From Acidimicrobiaceae bacterium (GTDB lineage: Bacteria; Actinomycetota; Acidimicrobiia; Acidimicrobiales; Salinilacustritrichaceae), in the NCBI GenBank assembly GCA_003476595.1, contig DMTU01000165.1, forward strand, positions 14,792 to 23,677: a stretch of 8,886 nucleotides of DNA, given 5' to 3'. A program made the position numbers and the translations under genes. The notes beneath the pieces were generated by a model, which searched no databases, was not told the origin of the DNA, and saw only the letters and a list, made by a program, of their open reading frames with translations. The number at the start of each line of letters is the position of its first letter. The stretch's first letter is position 1. Shown in pieces: positions 1 through 5,369 of this stretch.

Positions 1-162
1 TGCCCGTTCGACACGCCGGTCGACCAGCGCCCGCAGGGCCTCGTCCACGCCGCTCCCGAGCGCGCCGGCGCCCGTGCCGGCCAGCTCGAGACCCTTCCCG
101 GCCACGGCGCGGAGCACGGCCAGCACCTCGTCTCGCGTGGAGCGATCGTCGTCGGGGACCAT
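1..162 (-). CDS. Partial unrecognised protein, N-terminal 54 residues
   Basis: An open frame without stops runs leftward from an ATG at 162-160 to the window edge, giving 54 codons of a protein whose C-terminus lies outside. The visible part starts with an acidic stretch (MVPDDD), followed by a probably helical stretch rich in Leu, Ala, Val and Arg (DEVLAVLRAVAGKGLELAG), a Gly/Ala linker and another probable helix (DEALRALVDRRVERA). No catalytic motif, signal peptide or membrane segment is visible. The composition loosely recalls phasin-like or other small helical accessory proteins, but I do not recognise the family. The ATG is preceded by TAGCCT seven bases upstream, a possible leaderless promoter, and no Shine-Dalgarno is seen. 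It is divergent from the thioesterase gene with a 67-nt gap. Coding bias and the promoter-like hexamer are the only support. Confidence 0.5.
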   Translation of the reverse strand, partial: MVPDDDRSTRDEVLAVLRAVAGKGLELAGTGAGALGSGVDEALRALVDRRVERA

Positions 163-169
163 CCCCGGA

Positions 170-175
170 AGGCTA
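170..175 (-). promoter_or_regulatory. Candidate -10 hexamer (TAGCCT) for a leaderless start
   Basis: On the minus strand TAGCCT (175 to 170) lies seven bases before the ATG at 162. TANNNT is the usual actinobacterial -10 pattern, and this spacing would put the transcript start at or next to the A of the ATG. The identical hexamer occurs at the same kind of position before the pirin gene. No convincing -35 is seen. This is inference from spacing and recurrence. Confidence 0.35.
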
Positions 176-229
176 CGGGCGCGCCACCGGATCGCGGCGG
201 GGCGCACCGGTTGTGGCGCACGTCGGGAC

Positions 230-1120
230 ATGGACGATGCTGGTGCCGTGCCGATGGACCACGACGCCCGGGTCGCCGCCGACGAGGACTTCCTCGGGCT
301 CCGCGAGGTCGGATCGGGCCGCTTCGCCTTCGACGTCACCTCCCGCCTGGCTCGCGCCGACGAGCGCCTCTACGGGGGCGCTGCCGTGGCCCTGTCGGTG
401 GCGGCGGCCGCGGCCGAGACCGGCCGGGACGCGCTGTGGTGCACGACCCAGTTCGTCTCCACCGCGATGCTCGGCCGCACGGTCGACCTCCAGGTCGAGG
501 TGCTGGCCGCCGGGCGTCGGACGAGCCAGGTCCGCGTGACCGCGACCACCGACGACGGCGTGGTCTTCGCCTCCCTCGGCGCCTGCGGCGTGCTCAAGCC
601 CGACGGGCTGGCCGGCACGTTCGAGGAGCGACCCGAGGTCAGCCCGCCCGGTGAGGGGGATGTGGGGTTCCGACCCAGCGGCCGGCACGGCGAAGCCGGC
701 TGGCACACCGCTGTCGAGGTCCGCACCGCCGAGATCCGCCGGCACCCCGACCCGGGCCCCGGTCGGGTCTGCCTGTGGCTGCGCCGCATCGACCGCGGCC
801 CGGTGACGCCGGCGATCGCCGGGTACCTGGCCGACCTGGTCCCGCTCTCCATCGTCCGGGGCTGCGGGGTGACCGGGGCCGGCACCAGCCTCGACAACAC
901 CATCCGCATCGGGGCGGCCGCGGAGACCGAGTGGATCCTGCTCGACCTGCGACCCAACCTGGCCGTGGGCAGCTACGGGCACGGCATCGCCAACGTCTGG
1001 ACCGAGGACGGCCAGCTGCTCGCCGTCGCGAGCCAGACTGCCTCCCTGATGGAGCTGGACTTCGACCCCCTCACCGCCTTCGGCTCGCACGCCTCCGAGC
1101 TGCAGGGGCGCAACGGCTGA
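230..1120 (+). CDS. TesB-like double-hotdog acyl-CoA thioesterase
   Basis: This is a 296-residue thioesterase-family protein, close to the usual 280-300 residues of acyl-CoA thioesterase II (TesB). Such enzymes hydrolyse acyl-CoA to free fatty acid and CoA in the cytoplasm. The N-terminal hotdog (about residues 30-120) has the LYGGAAVALS helix start and the VEVLAAGRRTSQVRV strand pair. The C-terminal hotdog (about 170-275) carries residues matching the TesB Asp-Thr-Gln catalytic triad: D202 in YLADLVP, T224 in SLDNTIRI and Q269 in ASQTASL. The ATG at 230 is chosen because homology begins soon after it; a second in-frame ATG at 254 is equally possible, and upstream sequence to 74 is open but low-complexity and Arg/Ser-rich. 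No clear ribosome binding site is present. The TGA overlaps the lgt ATG by one base, so it is probably co-transcribed with lgt and the ABC1 kinase. The family assignment is good; the chain-length preference is unknown. Confidence 0.85.
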   Translation: MDDAGAVPMDHDARVAADEDFLGLREVGSGRFAFDVTSRLARADERLYGGAAVALSVAAAAAETGRDALWCTTQFVSTAMLGRTVDLQVEVLAAGRRTSQVRVTATTDDGVVFASLGACGVLKPDGLAGTFEERPEVSPPGEGDVGFRPSGRHGEAGWHTAVEVRTAEIRRHPDPGPGRVCLWLRRIDRGPVTPAIAGYLADLVPLSIVRGCGVTGAGTSLDNTIRIGAAAETEWILLDLRPNLAVGSYGHGIANVWTEDGQLLAVASQTASLMELDFDPLTAFGSHASELQGRNG

Positions 1121-1974
1121 TGCTCGCCCTCCTCGCCGCCCTGCCCAGCCCGCCCGACAACGCGATCTCGATCGGGCCGCTCGAGCTGCGGGCCTACGGC
1201 CTGTTCATCGCCATCGGCGCGATCGTGGCGGTGGGGATCGCCCGTCGGCGGTGGGCGTCGCTCACGGGCAGCGACAGCGACGCCATCGGCGACGTCGCGG
1301 TCTGGGCCATCCCGGCGGGCTTCGTCGGGGCCCGGCTGTACCACGTCATCACCGACTGGCACCGCTTCGAGGATGCACCGCTCGACGCCTTCAAGGTCTG
1401 GGAGGGCGGCCTCGGCATCCCGGGGGCCATCCTGCTCGGCGCGATCGTCGGTGTCGCCGTGGCGCGACGCAAGGGCTACGACGTGCCCCTCCTCATGGAC
1501 GCCGTCGCCCCGGCCCTGCCGGTCGCCCAGGCGATCGGTCGCCTCGGCAACTGGTTCAACCAGGAGCTGTTCGGCCGCCCCACCGACCTGCCGTGGGGCC
1601 TGGAGATCGACCCCGGCCGTCGCCCCGAGGGCTACGAGTCGGTCGAGACCTTCCACCCCACCTTCCTCTACGAGGCGCTGTGGAACCTGGCCCTCGCCGC
1701 GTTCCTCGTGGTGGTCGGACGCCGGAAGGTCCTCCGCCCCGGGCAGCTCTTCGTGCTGTACGTGGGCGGCTACGCGCTCGGGCGCCTGTGGGTGGAGGCG
1801 CTGCGGATCGACACCGCCACCCGCATCGCCGGCGTCCGGGTCAACCTCTGGGTGAGCGGGCTCACGATCGTGGCGGCTGCCCTGTGGTTCCTCTGGTGGC
1901 AGCGTCGCCCGGCGGACGATGCGGCGGGCGAGAGCCAGGACACGGACACGGGGGCGTCGAAGAACCCTCGATGA
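1120..1974 (+). CDS. lgt: Prolipoprotein diacylglyceryl transferase Lgt
   Basis: The 284-residue integral membrane enzyme transfers diacylglyceryl from phosphatidylglycerol to the lipobox cysteine of preprolipoproteins, the first step of lipoprotein maturation. Diagnostic motifs are ELRAYGLFIAIG near the N-terminus, GARLYHVI, WEGGLGIPGA (E95-G96-G97), the Lgt signature GRLGNWFN at residues 140-147 (R141, N144), FHPTFLYEALWN, and GRLWVEALR with R222 and E226, which match E. coli R239 and E243. About seven hydrophobic segments are visible. The position of E. coli His103 (H-G-G) is Glu here; from memory, non-His residues at this site are usual in actinobacterial Lgt. The C-terminal 20 or so residues are polar and Asp/Glu/Thr rich, probably cytoplasmic. 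The start ATG overlaps the thioesterase stop (TGATG), with AGGGG 11 bases upstream. The stop overlaps the next ATG (ATGA), indicating translational coupling in both directions. Confidence 0.97.
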   Translation: MLALLAALPSPPDNAISIGPLELRAYGLFIAIGAIVAVGIARRRWASLTGSDSDAIGDVAVWAIPAGFVGARLYHVITDWHRFEDAPLDAFKVWEGGLGIPGAILLGAIVGVAVARRKGYDVPLLMDAVAPALPVAQAIGRLGNWFNQELFGRPTDLPWGLEIDPGRRPEGYESVETFHPTFLYEALWNLALAAFLVVVGRRKVLRPGQLFVLYVGGYALGRLWVEALRIDTATRIAGVRVNLWVSGLTIVAAALWFLWWQRRPADDAAGESQDTDTGASKNPR

Positions 1975-3395
1975 GCGCAGCCGCACCGGTCGGCACCGAC
2001 GGACCGGACGCCCCCGAGCCCATCCCGGACTTCCGCGGTCCCTACGCGGACGGTCCGCCGCCCGAGGCGCTGCGGGTCGACGCCCCGGACCTCTCCGTGC
2101 TGGGGTTGGCCGAGATCCGGCGGGGCGCCATCATCTGGTGGACCCTGGTGTCGAGCATCGTGTCCGCCCTGCTCCGTCGCCGGTGGTCCCTCGTCCGTCG
2201 CCGCGCCGCAGATGGCTGGTGGGACGCCGCGTCGGCGGGGGCGGTCGACGCCTTCGAGCGGCTGGGCCCCGCGTTCGTGAAGCTCGGGCAGATCATGGCG
2301 TCCTCGCCGGGCGTGTTCCCGGCGCCGCTCGCCGACGCCTGCCAGCGCACCCTCGACGAGGTGCCGCCCTTCGACCGGGCCACGGCCCGCCGGATCGTGG
2401 AGGAGGACCTCGGCCGCCCACCGGAGGAGCTGTTCCTCGCCTTCGACGACGAGCCCCTGGCGTCGGCCTCGATCGGTCAGGTGCACGCCTGCGTGCTGCC
2501 CGACGGCCGGGAGGCGGTGCTCAAGCTGCAGCGCCCCGGCATCCGGGCGCTGTTCACCGCCGACCTGCGGATCATGTGGCGCATCGCCCGGCTGGCGGAG
2601 CGGTGGGACTGGCTGTCGTCGGTCGATCCGGTGGCGATCATCGAGGACTCGGCCGAGATCAACTTCCAGGAGCTCGTGCCGGCGCTCGAGGCGAAGCGCC
2701 AGGCGGAGTTCCGGGACAAGATCGGGCACTTCGGCGACAACGAGAACATCACCGCCCCCGAGGTGTACTGGGACTACTGCGGGCCGCGGACCATCTGCAT
2801 GCAGCGCATGACCGGCACGCCGCTCGACGGCGAGCTGATGCTGCGCTGGGGGGCCAAGGTGTGGATCGAGTCCGTGTGCGTCCATGGCCCGTTCCACGGC
2901 GACATGCACGCCGGCAACATCTGGTTCCTGCCCGACGGTCGGGCCAGCTTCCTCGACTTCGGGATCATGGGCGAGCTCACCCCCGAGTACCGGGAGGTGA
3001 TCAAGGACATCCTCTACACCTGCATGATCGACGGGGACTTCACCCGCGTCGCCCGGGCCTACCGGAAGGTCGGCGTGTTCCCCGACGACGTCGGCTCCGA
3101 CGAGGAGCTCGGCGCCCGGCTGTCGATGATCCTCGGCCCGATGCTCCGGGCCGGCATCGGCGGGATGAACCTCGGCGAGATGATGAAGATGAGCATCGAC
3201 CTCATGGACGGCTACGGCGCCAAGGGGCCTCGGGAGCTGGTGCTCATCGCCAAGCAGTTGGCCTACATGGAGCGCTACGCGAAGGGCATGGCGCCGGACT
3301 ACCGGATCATCCAGGACCTGTACCTGATCAAGAACATCTTCCCCGACGCGGTCGAGGCCAAGGCCGCCGAGTCCGGCATCGACGTCCCTGTATGA
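1971..3395 (+). CDS. ABC1/UbiB/AarF-family atypical kinase-like protein
   Basis: The 474-residue product belongs to the ABC1 (UbiB/ADCK/AarF) protein-kinase-like family, linked in other organisms to isoprenoid lipid and quinone metabolism. Motifs in order are KLGQ (104-107) in the family-specific N-terminal extension, the nucleotide loop SASIGQVH (165-172), the ATP-binding lysine K185 in VLKLQRPG, the catalytic loop HGDMHAGN (H309, D311, H313, N316) and the metal-binding DFG (329-331). The kinase core therefore looks catalytically complete. The helix that normally reads E-x-D-F-x-x-E-A-x-N instead reads EINFQELVPALEAKRQ (229-244), with N for D and R for N and about five extra residues. A hydrophobic stretch sits near 53-68. 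The C-terminal transmembrane hairpin of bacterial UbiB is absent, since the protein ends in a polar sequence. The start overlaps the lgt stop (ATGA). The substrate is unknown; actinobacteria use menaquinone rather than ubiquinone, so the name UbiB should not be read literally. Confidence 0.92.
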   Translation: MSAAAPVGTDGPDAPEPIPDFRGPYADGPPPEALRVDAPDLSVLGLAEIRRGAIIWWTLVSSIVSALLRRRWSLVRRRAADGWWDAASAGAVDAFERLGPAFVKLGQIMASSPGVFPAPLADACQRTLDEVPPFDRATARRIVEEDLGRPPEELFLAFDDEPLASASIGQVHACVLPDGREAVLKLQRPGIRALFTADLRIMWRIARLAERWDWLSSVDPVAIIEDSAEINFQELVPALEAKRQAEFRDKIGHFGDNENITAPEVYWDYCGPRTICMQRMTGTPLDGELMLRWGAKVWIESVCVHGPFHGDMHAGNIWFLPDGRASFLDFGIMGELTPEYREVIKDILYTCMIDGDFTRVARAYRKVGVFPDDVGSDEELGARLSMILGPMLRAGIGGMNLGEMMKMSIDLMDGYGAKGPRELVLIAKQLAYMERYAKGMAPDYRIIQDLYLIKNIFPDAVEAKAAESGIDVPV

Positions 3396-3407
3396 GCTGA
3401 ACGCCGG

Positions 3408-3439
3408 CCTGATGTCACCGCTGGCCCTGATGTGACCGC
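3408..3439. repeat. Two direct copies of CCTGATGTSACCGC
   Basis: Positions 3408-3421 and 3426-3439 are the same 14-mer with one C/G difference and an 18-bp period, so the motif centres are a little under two helical turns apart. Part of the second copy (GATGTGAC) recurs inverted at 3478-3485. The repeats lie 12-44 bases after the ABC1 kinase stop and upstream of the PAS/EAL gene, so they could be a binding array for a regulator of that gene. No known regulator was recognised. Confidence 0.55.
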
Positions 3440-3485
3440 CGGCATGGTGCACCTGGACCATGCCGGGACGTGCGGACGTCACATC
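3429..3485 (+). promoter_or_regulatory. Nested perfect inverted repeats (terminator or operator)
   Basis: Two perfect stems are nested. The outer pair is GATGTGAC (3429-3436) with GTCACATC (3478-3485), 8 bp. The inner pair is CCGGCATGGT (3439-3448) with ACCATGCCGG (3457-3466), 10 bp with an 8-base loop. The interior loop is asymmetric, with 2 bases on the left and 11 on the right. It starts 33 bases after the ABC1 kinase stop and ends 98 bases before the PAS gene start. As RNA it would make a strong hairpin that could end the thioesterase-lgt-kinase transcript, but no T-run follows. As DNA it could be an operator. Both are inference; the base pairing itself is directly visible. Confidence 0.5.
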
Positions 3486-3571
3486 CGGGCGTGGGCGCAC
3501 CGTGCCGATGTACCGGGCAGCGCAACCACAGGACCGGCAGCGGGCCGGACGGCGCCGGGTGGGACCGGGAT

Positions 3572-3575
3572 GAGG
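3572..3575 (+). promoter_or_regulatory. Shine-Dalgarno GAGG deciding the PAS gene start
   Basis: GAGG lies eight bases before the ATG at 3584. Together with the PAS homology beginning about 20 residues later, it supports 3584 over the in-frame upstream ATG at 3470, whose extra 38 residues are low-complexity. Confidence 0.55.
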
Positions 3576-3583
3576 CGGAAGCG

Positions 3584-4498
3584 ATGTTCTTCGAAGTCCA
3601 GCCGGGCAGCAACACGGGCGATCGGCGGTACCGCGAGCTGGTGGAGCAGCTCGACATGCCGATGCTCATCCACGTCGACGGCACCATCGTGTTCGCGACC
3701 CAGGCGGTCGTCGACCTCGTGCGGGTCGAGGACCTCCAGGCGCTGAAGGGCCGCCAGCTGGTCGACTTCATCCACCCCGACGACCTCGAGGTGGTCGTCG
3801 CGCACATGGTGCGCGTCCTGGCCGGCGAACCCTCCGAGCGCCACCGGTACCGCATCCGGCGGGCCGACGGGACCGATGCGTGGGTGGCGGCGGCGGCCAC
3901 GCCCTACCTGCTCGGCGACGTGGCCGGCGCCCTCGTGGTGATCGAGGACATCACCGCCCGGCTCGACGCCGAAGCGAAGCTGCGGGCATCGGAGGTCCGC
4001 TACCGGGCGCTGGTGCAGAACAGCGCGGACATCGTCGCGATCGTGTCGGCCGAGGGTCGGCTGACCTACGTGAGTCCGGCGACGGCCGCGGTCCTGGGGC
4101 GCGAGGTCGACGAGGTCGCCGGCACCGACGTGCGCCGCTGGCTCCACCTCCCTCGGCCACGCCGTCGGCGACGTGGTGCTCGCCGAGATCGCGGACCGGA
4201 TCCGGCGCTCGGTGCGCTCGGGCGACACGGTCGGCCGGGCCGGGGGCGACGAGTTCGTCCTCGTGCTGCCCCAGGCCGGCCGGATGCAGGACATCGGGGC
4301 CACCGTGGACCGCATCGTCAGCACCCTGCAGGAGCCCATCGAGCACGGGAACAGCCGCTTCCGCCTGTCCGCGTCCGTGGGGATCGCCTTCGCCCCGGAG
4401 CACGGCACCACGGGCGAGGGCCTGCTGCGCGCCGCGGACGCCGCCATGTACCGAGCCAAGCGGGAGCGATCCGGTCCCTCGGTGTACGACCACCGTGA
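3584..4498 (+). CDS. Two-PAS N-terminal part of a broken cyclic-di-GMP gene
   Basis: This is the sensory half of what looks like one PAS-PAS-GGDEF-EAL protein. PAS1 spans about residues 20-124 (MPMLIHVDGTIVFATQA, then FIHPDDLEVVVAHM, ending IEDIT). A short helical linker (RLDAEAKLRASE) leads to PAS2, which begins RYRALVQNSADIVAI at residue 139 and stops abruptly at WLH (186-188), where WLHPDD would be expected. From residue 190 the frame reads an Arg/Pro/Gly-rich sequence with no homology, out of frame with the GGDEF/EAL coding sequence, and ends at 4498. The real, homologous part is therefore 3584 to about 4150. PAS domains sense small ligands, redox state or light; no cofactor residues could be identified here. 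No signal peptide or membrane segment is visible, so it is probably cytoplasmic. If translated as is, it would be a PAS-only protein with a roughly 116-residue nonsense tail. Confidence 0.7.
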   Translation: MFFEVQPGSNTGDRRYRELVEQLDMPMLIHVDGTIVFATQAVVDLVRVEDLQALKGRQLVDFIHPDDLEVVVAHMVRVLAGEPSERHRYRIRRADGTDAWVAAAATPYLLGDVAGALVVIEDITARLDAEAKLRASEVRYRALVQNSADIVAIVSAEGRLTYVSPATAAVLGREVDEVAGTDVRRWLHLPRPRRRRRGARRDRGPDPALGALGRHGRPGRGRRVRPRAAPGRPDAGHRGHRGPHRQHPAGAHRAREQPLPPVRVRGDRLRPGARHHGRGPAARRGRRHVPSQAGAIRSLGVRPP

Positions 4499-5360
4499 CC
4501 GGGAGCGGAGCATCGAGCGGCTCGCTCTCAGCTCGGAGCTGATCGATGCCATCGAGCTCGACCAGTTCGAGCTGCACTACCAGCCGAAGTACGACCTCGC
4601 CTCCGGCCGACTGATCGGCGCGGAAGCGCTGCTGCGGTGGTTCCACCCGACGCGGGGGCTCATCCCGCCCGACGGCTTCCTCCCCCTGGCCGAGGACACC
4701 GGCGCCATCCACGTCATCACCCGCTGGGTCATCGACACCGCCGTGGCGCAGGTCCGGGCGTGGACGGAGCAGGGCCACGACCTGTCGGTGGCGGTCAACC
4801 TGTCACCGTCGAGCCTGCAGGATCCCGCCTTCGCCGACCACGTGCAGGCCGCGCTCGTGGCGGAGGGCGTGGCGAGCGAGCGGCTGGTCCTCGAGGTGAC
4901 CGAGCAGACGGTGATGGCCGATCCGGAGACGGCGCTGAGCGTGATGCGCCGGCTGTCCGACCTCGGGGTGCGGTTCTCGGTGGACGACTTCGGCACCGGG
5001 TACAGCTCGCTCACCTACCTGCGGATGCTGCCGGTGACCGAGCTGAAGATCGATCGGTCCTTCATCGGGGACGACTGCGGCGCGGTCGACCACGACATCG
5101 TGGAGACGATCATCGCCCTGAGCCGCCGCCTCGGCCTGCAGGTCGTGGCCGAGGGGATCGAGAGCTGCGACGCCACCGACTACCTGCGCTCCGCCGGCTG
5201 CGACGTGGGCCAGGGCTTCCATCTCGGCCATCCCGTGCCGGCCGCCGAGCTCGACCTCGGGCCGACCTGCGTGCGCCGTCCACGAGCGCCTGGTCCACGG
5301 GAGCGCCGGCAGCCACCTCGCCAGCTGAGCGCGGGGCGCGCGGCCGGTGGATCTCCGTAG
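4173..5360 (+). CDS. Truncated GGDEF plus complete EAL phosphodiesterase domain
   Basis: The open frame covers the C-terminal half of GGDEF and a full EAL domain. Homology actually begins at 4149 (SLGHAVGD), before the first usable start, GTG at 4173, which has no visible Shine-Dalgarno. Residues are numbered from that GTG. GGDEF has the product-inhibition I-site RSGD (15-18) exactly five residues before GGDEF (24-28), but the front part with the first metal-binding Asp and the guanine-contacting Asn is missing, so cyclase activity is unlikely. The EAL domain (about 140-365) has E151 (EALLRW), N209 (NLSPSS), E241 (EVTEQ), D271-D272 (DDFGTG), K292 (LKIDRSFI), E327 (AEGIES) and Q347 (QGF). That is the full catalytic set for hydrolysing cyclic-di-GMP to pGpG. 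If expressed, it could act as a phosphodiesterase uncoupled from PAS control. The last 36 residues are Arg/Pro-rich without homology, and the stop TAG lies nine bases before the pirin gene. Confidence 0.75.
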   Translation: MVLAEIADRIRRSVRSGDTVGRAGGDEFVLVLPQAGRMQDIGATVDRIVSTLQEPIEHGNSRFRLSASVGIAFAPEHGTTGEGLLRAADAAMYRAKRERSGPSVYDHRDRERSIERLALSSELIDAIELDQFELHYQPKYDLASGRLIGAEALLRWFHPTRGLIPPDGFLPLAEDTGAIHVITRWVIDTAVAQVRAWTEQGHDLSVAVNLSPSSLQDPAFADHVQAALVAEGVASERLVLEVTEQTVMADPETALSVMRRLSDLGVRFSVDDFGTGYSSLTYLRMLPVTELKIDRSFIGDDCGAVDHDIVETIIALSRRLGLQVVAEGIESCDATDYLRSAGCDVGQGFHLGHPVPAAELDLGPTCVRRPRAPGPRERRQPPRQLSAGRAAGGSP

Positions 5361-5363
5361 CCT
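5358..5363 (+). promoter_or_regulatory. Candidate -10 hexamer (TAGCCT) before pirin
   Basis: TAGCCT fits the actinobacterial TANNNT pattern and ends six bases before the pirin ATG at 5370, the expected -10 to start distance for a leaderless transcript. Its TAG is also the stop codon of the EAL frame. GAAGGG immediately touches the ATG, too close to serve as a normal Shine-Dalgarno. Confidence 0.4.
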
Positions 5364-5369
5364 GAAGGG

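Larger units (their letters stand above)
3584..5360 (+). pseudogene. PAS-PAS-GGDEF-EAL gene disrupted by deletion/frameshift
   Basis: Reading across both frames reconstructs a single cyclic-di-GMP signalling gene with its middle missing. The plus-strand frame used by PAS2 ends in WLH at 4139-4147. The GGDEF domain resumes in the next frame at 4149-4160 as S-L-G-H, which is usually preceded by about 60-70 residues (DPLTGLPNR, FLDLDxFKxVND). The rest of PAS2 is also missing. By comparison with the normal architecture, roughly 120-140 residues are gone; this is an estimate. A simple deletion would have a length of 2 modulo 3. CTCC occurs on both sides of the join (CTCCAC/CTCCCT), compatible with microhomology. 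In-frame stops at 4062 and 4071 prevent the downstream frame from simply extending upstream. An assembly collapse is the main alternative to a real mutation. Confidence 0.65.

Noticed and set aside
3431..3483. CRP/FNR-type site built from TGTGA and TCACA
   Set aside because: The half-sites are 43 bases apart rather than 6, so they cannot form a standard CRP operator.
1770..3500. 576-codon open frame on the minus strand opposite lgt and the ABC1 kinase
   Set aside because: Its product is His/Asp/Gly/Val-rich nonsense typical of the antisense of high-GC genes. The plus-strand protein has complete kinase motifs.
3396..3583. c-di-GMP (GEMM) riboswitch upstream of the GGDEF/EAL gene
   Set aside because: The expected conserved elements, such as the GCAAA-type segments and tetraloop receptor pairing, were not found. 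The stems present do not fit that architecture.
3470..3583. Upstream start at 3470 for the PAS gene
   Set aside because: The added 38 residues are low-complexity and would overlap the inverted repeat. The ATG at 3584 has GAGG eight bases upstream and leads directly into PAS1.
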